In this document: positions 1 through 7,516 of the stretch, piece by piece
Position numbering within the stretch: position 1 is the first letter of the stretch
Layout: each line of letters begins with the position of its first letter
Source: Propionivibrio soli
Lineage (GTDB): Bacteria > Pseudomonadota > Gammaproteobacteria > Burkholderiales > Rhodocyclaceae
Assembly: GCF_025770765.1 (NCBI RefSeq)
Contig: NZ_JANZKY010000022.1
Location: forward strand, 1-64,000
Direction: 5' to 3'
DNA length: 64,000 nucleotides
Notes under the pieces: model-generated
What the model was told of the DNA's origin: nothing
The model's input: the letters and a program-made list of their open reading frames with translations, nothing else
Databases searched by the model: none
Program-made: the position numbers and the translations under genes

Positions 1-87
1 CTGCTCGGGCATCTGCGAAGCCTGCAAAAACAGCCTGAACGGATTCGGTCGTACTTCAAACACGAAAAAATTCGCTATGCCGCCTGA
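1..87 (+). CDS. C-terminal end of a probable transposase (partial)
   Basis: The first 28 codons read in frame 1 to a TGA at 85-87, giving a basic peptide that ends in RYAA. The 5' part lies outside the window. The basic, His/Arg-rich tail and the lack of any following gene suggest the end of an insertion-sequence transposase; an IS1380-type DDE transposase is my best guess, from general resemblance only. It could also be the end of an unrelated gene. The next 227 bases hold no gene I can support. Confidence 0.4.
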   Translation: MLGHLRSLQKQPERIRSYFKHEKIRYAA

Positions 88-314
88 GCTGTTTGGTAAT
101 TTGTTGCCGGGTTAATAGTAAGCGAAACGCTGGCTTGCTGCCTCGGCATACTGCTGCTGCCAACTAGGGACTGACGAGAATAGAGAGCAGTTCGGGGAAT
201 GCCAACGTTGAGAAAAGACCTCGATTGCCGATCCCGATAGAGCCGCACGGGGGCCAAGTCGTTTCGGCGCCAACATGTTTGATTTACTGAACCGAACAGT
301 CATGAATTCTCCCT
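88..314. other. Intergenic stretch with no supported gene
   Basis: Short frames here have no ribosome binding site and no recognisable content. The segment probably contains the right end of the mobile element whose reading frame ends at 87, but I could not identify a terminal inverted repeat because the left end is outside the window. Confidence 0.4.
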
Positions 315-935
315 CTATGGTGATTTCATGTTTGGCTCGTCAGCCACGCACCTGTAGTAACAACGGTCCCAGTTAAATGCCTCGCCTCGTTTCTGTGCGA
401 TGCCCTGTGTCATTCTGCAGGTGTCGGTACAGGAGCGAAGCCACCACTCGTGCTTGTCCTTTTGTTCTTGCTCGCGTGCCATGTTGTCGCGTTCTGAAGA
501 GGCTTCCCCCGAGCCGATAACCATAGAAGTTTTGTACTCGACGACCTTGCCGCCAAACGAATTCTTCTTCACCAAAGGGCCTTCCAGCTTTGCGCCATCG
601 TTACCGATTACTGGCCAAGTATTGGGAGGCTGCACGGCTGCAATAGGCATGGACATCTCAATTGTGTACTTGCCTGGATTTAGTGCATTTCCCTTCTGCG
701 AAAACTCAGCAGAGCGAAACGTGCCTGCTTTGACCTTTACTTTGTCTTGAGCCATATACTGACTTTCCTTTCGAGAGATAGTGATCATGAGATCAATCCC
801 GTCCGGAAGGTTTGTCACCCCCGTAATGGTGGGCTTGCTTCCGCGGTCGGCTTTGGCTACTAGCGTGACATTGAGGGCCAGTGCGGACCCGGAAAAGAAA
901 CACAGGGACAAAAGGAGGCAAGTTGTTATTTTCAT
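315..935 (-). CDS. Secreted Cys-containing hypothetical protein
   Basis: This 206-residue protein starts with a clear signal peptide (MKITTCLLLSLCFFSGSALA), so I chose the ATG at 935 over a start 16 codons upstream. The mature part looks beta-rich in its first 120 residues. A C-terminal segment after a charged linker carries four cysteines: a CTDTC pair, then one in DRCYYRC and its partner, plausibly disulfide-bonded in the periplasm. The family is unknown to me. Base composition is more AT-rich than the neighbouring ars genes and a probable transposase tail lies just upstream, so it may be recently acquired. No operon partner is visible. Confidence 0.6.
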   Translation of the reverse strand: MKITTCLLLSLCFFSGSALALNVTLVAKADRGSKPTITGVTNLPDGIDLMITISRKESQYMAQDKVKVKAGTFRSAEFSQKGNALNPGKYTIEMSMPIAAVQPPNTWPVIGNDGAKLEGPLVKKNSFGGKVVEYKTSMVIGSGEASSERDNMAREQEQKDKHEWWLRSCTDTCRMTQGIAQKRGEAFNWDRCYYRCVADEPNMKSP

Positions 936-1142
936 TCCGTATCTGCCGTGCGCAAATGAAGTGAGTCGGAATGATAGTGCCATGTCACTTCGTTGGCATC
1001 AATTGCTGTATTTTGGCCCCTTCTGACTAGATGGGGCAACGTCGGCTTCGGGCGAACTAGAGTCGTAGGCATCGTGGAAAGAGCCTGCTGACACAAAGTT
1101 CATAAATCGAATTCGAAGCACAATGAAGGTCGGCATTTCAAG
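936..1142. other. Intergenic region between secreted protein and ars operon
   Basis: This spacer runs on to the arsR start at 1241. It must hold the promoter of the minus-strand secreted protein, but I see no convincing -35/-10 pair. No coding capacity is supported. Confidence 0.4.
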
Positions 1143-1182
1143 AGTCTCAACTTAAGCTGCGAAAGTCTCAACTTAAGCTGCG
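1143..1182. repeat. Tandem 19-bp direct repeat with 21-bp period
   Basis: AGTCTCAACTTAAGCTGCG occurs at 1143-1161 and again at 1164-1182, separated by two bases. Each copy contains the palindrome CTTAAG. The pair lies 60-100 bp upstream of arsR, so it may be an upstream regulator site or simply a small tandem duplication. Confidence 0.7.
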
Positions 1183-1204
1183 GACGATAATATGAGTTTC
1201 CCTC

Positions 1205-1247
1205 TTGCCAACATCCCGTCATTTCCATATTATTGGAATAATGGAAA
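1205..1247 (+). promoter_or_regulatory. ars promoter and overlapping ArsR operator
   Basis: A sigma-70-like pair TTGCCA (1205-1210) and TATTAT (1228-1233) with a 17-bp spacer is overlapped by an inverted repeat. TTTCCAT at 1222-1228 faces ATGGAAA at 1241-1247, and the right arm includes the arsR start codon. ArsR-family repressors bind such palindromes over the -10 region and leave on As(III) or Sb(III) binding. The expected transcript start would fall at about 1240, so arsR may be leaderless. Confidence 0.6.
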
Positions 1248-1558
1248 CGAAAGACGCTGTTCTTGCTTTGGCCGCGTTGGCCCAGGAAAGCCGCCTGGCG
1301 GTATTCCGGCTGCTTGTTCGTAATGCTCCCGAGGGATTGACCGCGGGGTTGATCGGCGAGCAGCTGGAGATGCCGGCGCCGACGCTGTCGTTTCATCTCA
1401 AAACGCTGGCGCAGGCGGGGCTCGTAAGCATGGTGCAGGAAGGGCGGTATGTTCGTTATCGCGCGGTGCTTGCCGGGGTCGATGCCCTGGTAGCCTTCCT
1501 TAAAGAGGACTGCTGCCGAGGAAATCCAAAACGTTGTTCTACGAAAGGCAGCTCATGA
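1241..1558 (+). CDS. arsR: ArsR-family arsenite-responsive repressor
   Basis: This 105-residue winged-helix protein has an ArsR/SmtB fold, with the recognition helix around residues 45-60 (APTLSFHLKTL). It lacks the classical ELCVCDL metal motif in that helix. Instead Cys91, Cys92 and Cys99 sit near the C-terminus (DCCRGNPKRC), the arrangement of the Acidithiobacillus-type ArsR that binds As(III) through C-terminal cysteines. The ATG at 1241 was preferred over an upstream TTG because that TTG lies inside the probable -35 element. No good Shine-Dalgarno precedes the ATG. It overlaps arsC by 4 bases (ATGA) and leads the operon it probably represses. Confidence 0.9.
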   Translation: METKDAVLALAALAQESRLAVFRLLVRNAPEGLTAGLIGEQLEMPAPTLSFHLKTLAQAGLVSMVQEGRYVRYRAVLAGVDALVAFLKEDCCRGNPKRCSTKGSS

Positions 1559-2067
1559 GTTCCCGTCCGTTCATCAACGTGCTGGTGTTGTGCACCGGCA
1601 ACTCCGCCCGCTCTATTCTGGCCGAGGCGCTCTTCAATCATCTCGGTGCGGGTCGCGTGCGGGCTTACTCGGCCGGCAGCCACCCGGCGGGAATCGTTAA
1701 CCCCATGGCGCTGGAAACGCTGGCGCGTCATAGCATTCAAGCTCCCGCTGATGTACGCAGCAAATCGTGGGATGAATTCGCTGCGCTAGGAGCGCCGCAT
1801 TTCGATTACATCTTCACGGTGTGTGCGAGCGCAGCGGGCGAGGCCTGTCCGGTCTGGCCGGGGCATCCCGCGACGATCCACTGGAGTATTGCAGACCCGG
1901 CGCATATTGAACCGGAGGAGGCGCGGCGCGAGGCATTCGAGAGGGCTTTCCGCTCGTTGGAGAAGCGTATCCGGGCCTTCCTCGCGCTCGATCTCAGCGT
2001 GTTGTCCTGCAAGGATGTCGTCATGGCGGCGCGGATGATCCACGAAGCCGCATCGGAGGTCGAATGA
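1555..2067 (+). CDS. arsC: Arsenate reductase, low-molecular-weight phosphatase type
   Basis: The protein has 170 residues. The phosphatase P-loop CTGNSARS (Cys13) near the N-terminus binds arsenate and forms the thiol adduct. A second pair of cysteines in the segment VCASAAGEACPVWPG fits the thioredoxin- or mycothiol-linked relay used by this class. It reduces As(V) to As(III), the substrate of the efflux pump encoded next. I chose the ATG at 1555, which overlaps the arsR stop, because the P-loop then sits at its usual distance from the N-terminus. The last four bases overlap acr3. The C-terminal 30 residues extend past the usual fold end. Confidence 0.9.
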   Translation: MSSRPFINVLVLCTGNSARSILAEALFNHLGAGRVRAYSAGSHPAGIVNPMALETLARHSIQAPADVRSKSWDEFAALGAPHFDYIFTVCASAAGEACPVWPGHPATIHWSIADPAHIEPEEARREAFERAFRSLEKRIRAFLALDLSVLSCKDVVMAARMIHEAASEVE

Positions 2068-3137
2068 GCGCGCAATGTGAAATCACCGCGAAGGCGGCGG
2101 CCGGAGCGCCGATGAGTGTCTTCGAGCGTTATCTCAGCGTCTGGGTCTTTCTCTGCATTGTTGCCGGTATCGTGCTGGGACAAATGCTGCCCGTGTTGTT
2201 TCAGTCGATTGGGCGCATGGAGGTCGCGCAGGTCAATCTGCCCGTCGGGCTCCTGATCTGGGTGATGATCATCCCAATGCTGGTCAAGGTGGATTTCGGC
2301 GCCTTGCACGAGGTGCGTCAACACGTGCGCGGGATCGGCGTTACGTTGTTCGTCAATTGGCTGGTCAAGCCGTTCTCGATGGCCTTTCTCGGGTGGCTTT
2401 TCGTGCGCCAGGTCTTTGCGCCGCATCTTCCCGCGGGGCAGATCGACAGCTACATCGCGGGACTCATCCTGCTCGCCGCCGCACCGTGCACGGCGATGGT
2501 CTTTGTGTGGAGCCGGTTGTCGAATGGCGACCCGCTTTTTACGCTGTCGCAGGTGGCGCTCAACGATACGATCATGATCTTCGCCTTCGCGCCCCTGGTC
2601 GGCTTCCTGCTCGGTATTTCGGCGATCACTGTGCCTTGGGATACCTTGTTTACGTCGGTCGTCCTGTACATCGTGATTCCGTTGATCCTCGCGCAGTTCT
2701 GGCGCAAGTCGTTGCTCTCGCGCGGGCAGGCGGCGTTCGATGCGGCGATGGAGAAGATCGGCCCCTGGTCGATCACGGCGCTTCTCGCCACGCTCGTGCT
2801 GCTGTTCGCCTTTCAGGGCAAGGCCATCATCGACCAGCCGCTCGTCATCGCGCTGCTCGCCGTGCCGATCCTGATCCAGGTCTTCTTCAATTCGGCGCTT
2901 GCTTACGGGCTCAATCGCGCGCTCGGCGAAAAGCACAACGTCGCCTGTCCGTCAGCGCTGATCGGCGCGTCGAACTTCTTCGAACTCGCCGTCGCGGCAG
3001 CGATCAGCCTGTTCGGTTTCGAGTCCGGTGCCGCGCTGGCGACGGTGGTGGGCGTGCTGATTGAAGTGCCGGTGATGCTCGGAGTGGTGAAGGTCGTTAA
3101 TGCCAGCAAGGATTGGTATGAAAGAAGAAACGCTTGA
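2064..3137 (+). CDS. acr3: Arsenite efflux permease, Acr3 family
   Basis: This 357-residue membrane protein has about ten hydrophobic helices and typical Acr3 features: GIVLGQMLP near the N-terminus, an LIWVMIIPMLVKVDF segment, and AAPCTAMVFVWS containing the conserved membrane cysteine. It exports As(III) as an antiporter in the cytoplasmic membrane. The length matches the family. It overlaps arsC by 4 bases and arsN2 by 20 bases, so the genes are translationally coupled. It is not the 12-helix ArsB type. Confidence 0.95.
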   Translation: MSAQCEITAKAAAGAPMSVFERYLSVWVFLCIVAGIVLGQMLPVLFQSIGRMEVAQVNLPVGLLIWVMIIPMLVKVDFGALHEVRQHVRGIGVTLFVNWLVKPFSMAFLGWLFVRQVFAPHLPAGQIDSYIAGLILLAAAPCTAMVFVWSRLSNGDPLFTLSQVALNDTIMIFAFAPLVGFLLGISAITVPWDTLFTSVVLYIVIPLILAQFWRKSLLSRGQAAFDAAMEKIGPWSITALLATLVLLFAFQGKAIIDQPLVIALLAVPILIQVFFNSALAYGLNRALGEKHNVACPSALIGASNFFELAVAAAISLFGFESGAALATVVGVLIEVPVMLGVVKVVNASKDWYERRNA

Positions 3138-3567
3138 GTTGCGCCGCGCCCAGGAAGCGGATCTACCTGCCATCAGGGCGTTGCTCGAAAGCTGCAGTTT
3201 GCCGACCGGCGACCTCGCTGAATCGCTTCCCGGTTCGTTCTGCATCGGCGAGGTCGATGGCGAGATCGTCGGCGTCTCCGGCGTGGAGATGTTCGGATCA
3301 AACGGCTTGCTGCGCTCCCTCGCTGTCGCCCCGCCAAGGCGCGGCCGCGGCTTGGCGGCGCGGTTGGTCGACTGGTGCGAAGACCAGGCGCGACGGGACC
3401 GCGTGACGGCGCTCTATTTGCTGACGACGACCGCGGCGGACTATTTCCGCAGGCGCGGATACGACGACGTACCGCGAGAGTCAGCGCCGGCTTCCATTTC
3501 CGGCCATCCTCAATTTCGGGGACTCTGCCCGGCAAGCGCCAAGTGCCTGCGTAAGCAACTGACATGA
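3118..3567 (+). CDS. arsN2: GNAT acetyltransferase of the ArsN2 type
   Basis: This 149-residue GNAT-fold protein carries the acetyl-CoA loop in the region LRSLAVAPPRRGRGLAARL (about residues 62-80). Its end, FRGLCPASAKCLRK, is the C-terminal signature I associate with ArsN2 proteins of arsenic operons. ArsN homologues acetylate organoarsenicals or arsenic-conjugate analogues; the actual substrate here is not shown by the sequence. I chose the ATG at 3118, preceded by CAAGGAT, over one 18 bases upstream. It overlaps both acr3 and the following sigma factor gene (ATGA at 3564). Confidence 0.85.
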   Translation: MKEETLELRRAQEADLPAIRALLESCSLPTGDLAESLPGSFCIGEVDGEIVGVSGVEMFGSNGLLRSLAVAPPRRGRGLAARLVDWCEDQARRDRVTALYLLTTTAADYFRRRGYDDVPRESAPASISGHPQFRGLCPASAKCLRKQLT

Positions 3568-4136
3568 CGCAGGACGATCTGCTGCGCCTGTATCCCGCTT
3601 GTCGCAAGCAATTGGTCGCCAGCCTCTCGCGTCTGGTCGGCCCCACCGAAGCCGAAGATGTAGCCGACGAGACGTTGGTGCGCGCTACAAAAGCGATTGG
3701 CGATTTCCGAGAGGACGCAGCGCTATCCACGTGGCTGCATCGGATCGGGATGAATCTTGCCTACGATCTCCTGCGCAAGCAGCAGCGGCAACCTTGCGTT
3801 TCGGTTGAGGATAGCGCCCACGATGGCGCGGGCGCCGACATTCCTATCGAGGCTGACGATACGGAAGACATCGAACGTCGCCAGATGAGCCAATGCGTCC
3901 AGGAACTCATGGGGCGGCTGCTGCCCGAACAACGATACGTTCTCGCCCAGGCGGACATGCACGACCGCAAAGTTGCGGAAATTGCCAAAGATGAAGGGAT
4001 AACGACCGGCAACGCGAAGATACGTTTGCATCGTGCGCGGCGGGCGATGAAATCGGTGCTGGAAAAACACTGCGAGGTGCTTCAGGAAGCCGATGGCGTA
4101 TGTCGGTGCGTTCCAAAAAACAGAATTCCGAGCTAA
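3564..4136 (+). CDS. ECF sigma factor with Cys-containing tail, ars-operon member
   Basis: This 190-residue protein has sigma region 2 at about residues 8-75 (DETLVRA, FREDAALSTWLHRIGMNLAYDLLR) and region 4 at about 115-165 (LPEQRYVLA, ITTGNAKIRLHRARRAM). The tail after region 4 holds Cys170, Cys180 and Cys182 (VCRCVPK), and the second ECF factor at 8356 has a matching tail (VCCFVPR). CorE-like ECF factors sense metal directly through a C-terminal Cys-rich extension; by analogy this one may sense arsenite or another thiophilic ion, which is inference. No anti-sigma gene is adjacent. It overlaps arsN2 by 4 bases and closes the operon. Confidence 0.85.
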   Translation: MTQDDLLRLYPACRKQLVASLSRLVGPTEAEDVADETLVRATKAIGDFREDAALSTWLHRIGMNLAYDLLRKQQRQPCVSVEDSAHDGAGADIPIEADDTEDIERRQMSQCVQELMGRLLPEQRYVLAQADMHDRKVAEIAKDEGITTGNAKIRLHRARRAMKSVLEKHCEVLQEADGVCRCVPKNRIPS

Positions 4137-4180
4137 ACCCTGTTATTTTTTTCGAGGCGGACCAGCCTAGCGTAGCGCTG

Positions 4181-4918
4181 TCAGCAGATGTCGATCTGAT
4201 AACGGAAGGTATCGGCGGCGCCGTGCGAACGGCGCCATTCGATGGGCTTACGGTCGAATCCCAAGGCAAGCCGCTCGATGACGACGACGGGTTTGCCTTC
4301 CTTGATCCCGAGCGCCTTGGCAACGGCGGCATTGGCCGAGTCGACCGTCAGCGTTTCTTTCGCCGAGGCGATGACCTGTCCGCAACGTGACTCGTAGAAC
4401 GGGTAGAGCAGATTTTCGAAGTCGGCGAGTTCGATGTTCAACAACGAGGCGAAGCGTGCCTTCGGAAGCCAAATCTCCTCGACGAGGACGACCAGACCGT
4501 CGATCAGGCGCAACCGGTCGAGACGGATTGCCTTGGACTTTGCTGTCAGACCCAACTCCGCCGCGACGTGCTCGGGGGGGGGCTCGACGGTACGCGAGAG
4601 AACTCTCCCCTCGGGCACCGTGCGTCCGCCTTCGCTAGTTAGGTGACGGAAAAAGCGGAAGAGCGATCCGTCGAAACTTGGCCGCCGCACGAAGGTGCCG
4701 CGACCTTGCGCGCGTTCCAGTAGACCTTCTGCGACGAGCACGTCTACGGCTTTCCTGATCGTTCCCACGGCGACGCCGTAGATTTTCGTGAGCTCGGCCT
4801 CGGTGGGAATTGCCTGATCCGGGCGCCACTCCCCGGCGGTAATTTTTTCCGCCATTTCGTCGCGTAACCGTTGGTAGAGGGGGAGGCGTTCATCTTGCGC
4901 CAGCATGCCTGAATTCAT
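4181..4918 (-). CDS. GntR/HutC-family repressor with UTRA domain
   Basis: The 245-residue protein has an N-terminal GntR winged helix at about residues 12-78 (LYQRLRDEMAEKI, IPTEAELTKIYGVAVGTIRKAVDVLVAEGLLERAQGRGTFV in part) and a C-terminal UTRA ligand-binding domain from about 95 to 240, ending with the HutC-type EWRRSHGAADTFRYQIDI. It is divergent from the permease gene at 5199. A perfect palindrome and promoter in the 280-bp spacer suggest it represses that operon, and the ligand is probably the permease substrate. It converges on the ars sigma factor gene with 44 bp between them. Confidence 0.88.
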   Translation of the reverse strand: MNSGMLAQDERLPLYQRLRDEMAEKITAGEWRPDQAIPTEAELTKIYGVAVGTIRKAVDVLVAEGLLERAQGRGTFVRRPSFDGSLFRFFRHLTSEGGRTVPEGRVLSRTVEPPPEHVAAELGLTAKSKAIRLDRLRLIDGLVVLVEEIWLPKARFASLLNIELADFENLLYPFYESRCGQVIASAKETLTVDSANAAVAKALGIKEGKPVVVIERLALGFDRKPIEWRRSHGAADTFRYQIDIC

Positions 4919-5001
4919 ACAGCCGTCCGGATGTCCAGAAGGCTGACAACTCTATCTGCATGGGGGCAATAAGTCCAATCGCGGCGTTGCTTCGGAGTCA
5001 C

Positions 5002-5054
5002 TTGACATCCCGATTCCGTGCGCCTAGCATGCGCTTCAATTCATATATATGAAT
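5002..5054 (+). promoter_or_regulatory. Promoter and palindromic GntR-type operator
   Basis: TTGACA (5002-5007) and TAGCAT (5025-5030), 17 bp apart, form a strong sigma-70 promoter reading towards the permease. Just after the expected start lies the perfect 16-bp palindrome ATTCATATATATGAAT (5039-5054). An operator at this position would block transcription. The leader that follows is about 160 nucleotides long and I see no riboswitch in it. The divergent GntR gene at 4918 is the obvious candidate repressor. Confidence 0.65.
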
Positions 5055-5198
5055 AGATGAATCGGTCGTCGGTGTCGGGGATGTCGAAAACGAGAAAGAT
5101 AGTCTCAGTTCCCGAAACAAACCGGTCGTTGTCGTTGTGGGGCTCGCCGGACGACGATCGTACGTACATATAGCTAGAAGATAACAGGGGGAAGAGTC

Positions 5199-6500
5199 AT
5201 GATGAGTTTGGTCGTCGTAGTTGCGATCGTGATCTCGATCGCGCTGGGTTATAGAACAAAGATAAACACAGGTTTCTTCGCCATTGCGTTCGCTTACCTG
5301 ATCGGATGTTTCGCGATGGACGTGAAGGCTCCAGACATCGTGAAGATGTGGCCGATCAGCATCTTCTTCGTCATCTTCGCAGTGTCGATCTTCTACAACT
5401 TTGCCCTGGTGAATGGCACGCTGGAGAAGCTCGCCGGGCACCTGATGTACGGTTGCCGAAAGTTCCCGCACATGCTGCCATTCGCCGTGTTCCTGGCGGC
5501 GACGCTGATCGCCGGCATGGGTGCCGGTTTCTACACGGTGCTCGCGTTCATGGCGCCGATCACGCTATTGCTGTGTGAGAAGACCGGCATGGGCAAGATG
5601 ATTGGCGCGATGGCGGTCAACTATGGTGCGCTGGCGGGTGCGAATTTCATGGCCAGCCAGAGCGGTCTGATCTTCCGCGGTCTTATGCAAACGGCCGGCC
5701 TATCGGCTGACGCGGCGTTTGTCGATTCGATCGGGATTTTCGTAAGCACGATGGTGATTCCGGTCCTCGTTCTCGGTTTCCTCGTGTTCTTCACCGACCA
5801 CCGGAAGACGATGAGCAACGGCGTCGCGCTTTCCGAACGTCCCGCGCCCTTTGACCGCCACCAGAAGACGACGCTGTTTCTGATCGCGCTGATGATGGGA
5901 ATCGTACTCGCCGCTCCGCTCCTGCACTTGGCGCTGCCTGCCAACAAGACGATCACTTTCGTCAATTCGAAGATGGACATCGGCCTCGTCGCCAGCGTGT
6001 TCGTGGTCATCGCCTTGCTGTTGAAGCTAGGCGACGAGAAGAAGGTCATCGCCATGGTGCCGTGGAGTACGCTGATCATGATCTGCGGCGTCGGTATGTT
6101 GATCTCGGTGGCTATCAAAGCTGGAACAATCAACCAACTGGCGGCATGGATCGGAACCAGCCTGCCGAAGATTCTCGTGCCGCTCGCGATGTGCGTGGTG
6201 GCGGCAATCATGTCGCTGTTTTCGAGCACGCTCGGTGTGGTCACGCCCGCGCTGTTCCCGCTCGTACCGTCGTTGTCCTCGTCACTGGGGATCGAGCCGA
6301 TGCTCCTGTTCATCGCCATCGTCGTAGGCGCCCAAGCGTCAGCGATTTCACCGTTCTCCTCTGGCGGTAGCCTCGTGCTTGGGGCGTGCGTGACGGAAGA
6401 AGGGCGTAGTGAATTGTTCCCGCAGCTGTTGTTCCGAGCCGTGCCGATCGGATTCGTGGCTGCGCTGTTGCTTTCCATCGGGCTCCTCTTCGTCTTCTAG
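5199..6500 (+). CDS. SLC13/MatC-like carboxylate permease
   Basis: The 433-residue integral membrane protein has about eleven or twelve hydrophobic segments. Its N-terminus (an ISIALGYRTKINTGFFAIAFAYLIG-like start) resembles MatC-type dicarboxylate carriers, and paired re-entrant-like motifs (GAGFYTVLAFMAP; AISPFSSGG near residue 385) fit the ion-transporter superfamily containing SLC13 and Dcu permeases. Likely role: uptake of an organic acid across the inner membrane. AGGGGGA lies 7-13 bases upstream of the ATG at 5199; a second ATG follows immediately. The hydrolase-like gene 9 bp downstream and the divergent GntR regulator suggest one small catabolic locus. The substrate is unknown. Confidence 0.8.
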   Translation: MMSLVVVVAIVISIALGYRTKINTGFFAIAFAYLIGCFAMDVKAPDIVKMWPISIFFVIFAVSIFYNFALVNGTLEKLAGHLMYGCRKFPHMLPFAVFLAATLIAGMGAGFYTVLAFMAPITLLLCEKTGMGKMIGAMAVNYGALAGANFMASQSGLIFRGLMQTAGLSADAAFVDSIGIFVSTMVIPVLVLGFLVFFTDHRKTMSNGVALSERPAPFDRHQKTTLFLIALMMGIVLAAPLLHLALPANKTITFVNSKMDIGLVASVFVVIALLLKLGDEKKVIAMVPWSTLIMICGVGMLISVAIKAGTINQLAAWIGTSLPKILVPLAMCVVAAIMSLFSSTLGVVTPALFPLVPSLSSSLGIEPMLLFIAIVVGAQASAISPFSSGGSLVLGACVTEEGRSELFPQLLFRAVPIGFVAALLLSIGLLFVF

Positions 6501-6509
6501 ATAATTGTC

Positions 6510-7343
6510 ATGAGCACATCGGAAACCTTGTTGCAAGGCGTCGTCGACATCCACATCCACACCAATCCGGACATACGCCTCCGGCGCCTCTCCGACTTGC
6601 AGCTCGCCGCCGAAGCACGGCGGGTCGGGGCTCGGGCCATCGTCATCAAGTCCCATCTGGTAACGACCATGGACCGGGCGACGATTGCCCGCGAAGCTGT
6701 ACCGGGCATCGACGTGTTCGGAGGCATCGTCCTCAATCCGCATGTCGGCGGCCTTAATGCCGTCGCAGTCGATACGGCGATCAAGCTGGGTGCAAAGATC
6801 GTCTGGCTGCCGACATCGTTTTCTGCCAACGAACGAAAACGGCAGGGCAAGAGCGACGGGATCGAGACGGTGATGGGCGGCAAGGCCGCCCCAGCGCTGA
6901 TTCCGATCCTGAAAATGGTGGCCGAGGCCGATATCGCGCTCGGCACCGGGCACGGGACGCCAGCGGAAATACTGGTTGTCGTCGAGGAGGCCAGGAAACA
7001 GGGAGTGGGAAAAATCATCGTCAATCATCCCGAATGGACAACGATTGATATGTCGATTGACGACCAGAAGCGGCTCGCGCAATTCGACGTGTTCTTCGAG
7101 CGTTGTTACGCGCGTAACGTCGGCGGTGCGTACGAGAAGAACTTCCACCGCAATCTGAAAGCGATGGAGGCCATCGGTTTCGAATCGACGATCGTTGCGA
7201 CCGATGGTGGCCAGGTTGAAAATCCGATGTGGAGTGAAGCGCTGGCTGAATACATACGTTTCCTGAGACAGGCCGGCGTACCGTCGGCAGCCCTGGACCG
7301 GATGACGAAGGCCAATCCAGCGCGCGTTCTGGGATTGAGCTAA
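6510..7343 (+). CDS. Amidohydrolase-like protein (DUF6282 type)
   Basis: This 277-residue protein has metal-hydrolase features in TIM-barrel order: VDIHIHTNPD near residue 12, IKSHLV near 47, GTGHGTPAE near 150, NHPEW near 173 and ATDGGQVENP near 230. These are typical metal ligands of the amidohydrolase superfamily and match what I know of the DUF6282 group. It starts 9 bp after the permease stop and is probably co-transcribed. Likely it hydrolyses a lactone or amide brought in by the permease; that is inference and the substrate is not visible. Confidence 0.75.
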   Translation: MSTSETLLQGVVDIHIHTNPDIRLRRLSDLQLAAEARRVGARAIVIKSHLVTTMDRATIAREAVPGIDVFGGIVLNPHVGGLNAVAVDTAIKLGAKIVWLPTSFSANERKRQGKSDGIETVMGGKAAPALIPILKMVAEADIALGTGHGTPAEILVVVEEARKQGVGKIIVNHPEWTTIDMSIDDQKRLAQFDVFFERCYARNVGGAYEKNFHRNLKAMEAIGFESTIVATDGGQVENPMWSEALAEYIRFLRQAGVPSAALDRMTKANPARVLGLS

Positions 7344-7411
7344 CACGGTACTTGCCATTGCCCTGAGGGTGGCCTAGTCACGGGCGAGCCGCGCACGTTT
7401 TCTCCACCGAC

Positions 7412-7438
7412 GTATCCTTTTTGTAGGCTGATTCGTCC
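7412..7438 (+). promoter_or_regulatory. Candidate ECF-type promoter
   Basis: GTATCC, then TTTTTGT, then CGTCC after a 16-base spacer, lies about 80 bp upstream of the DGC-protein operon that encodes an ECF sigma factor. A near copy (GCATCC, TTTTTGT, CGTCT, spacer 15) lies upstream of the permease operon at 11203-11228. A shared two-block element before a sigma-factor operon and another redox/metal operon fits an autoregulated ECF regulon, but two sites are thin evidence. Confidence 0.4.
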
Positions 7439-7442
7439 AACC

Positions 7443-7463
7443 GGTGTGCCAACAGTGCACACC
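7443..7463. promoter_or_regulatory. Inverted repeat GGTGTGC/GCACACC
   Basis: Perfect 7-bp arms (7443-7449 and 7457-7463) flank a 7-base centre, immediately downstream of the candidate ECF promoter. It may be an operator at the transcript start or a 5' hairpin. There is no T-tract, so a terminator for the upstream operon is less likely. Confidence 0.4.
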
Positions 7464-7516
7464 TCGCGGAAGGGGCCGCATGCCTTCCGCTAGCCCACCA
7501 AAGAAAGGACGAAACA

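Noticed and set aside
1806-2936. Long minus-strand open frame opposite arsC and acr3
   Set aside because: It is antisense to two clearly recognisable genes, is rich in Arg, Asp and His as expected for reverse reading of GC-rich code, and has no recognisable domain.
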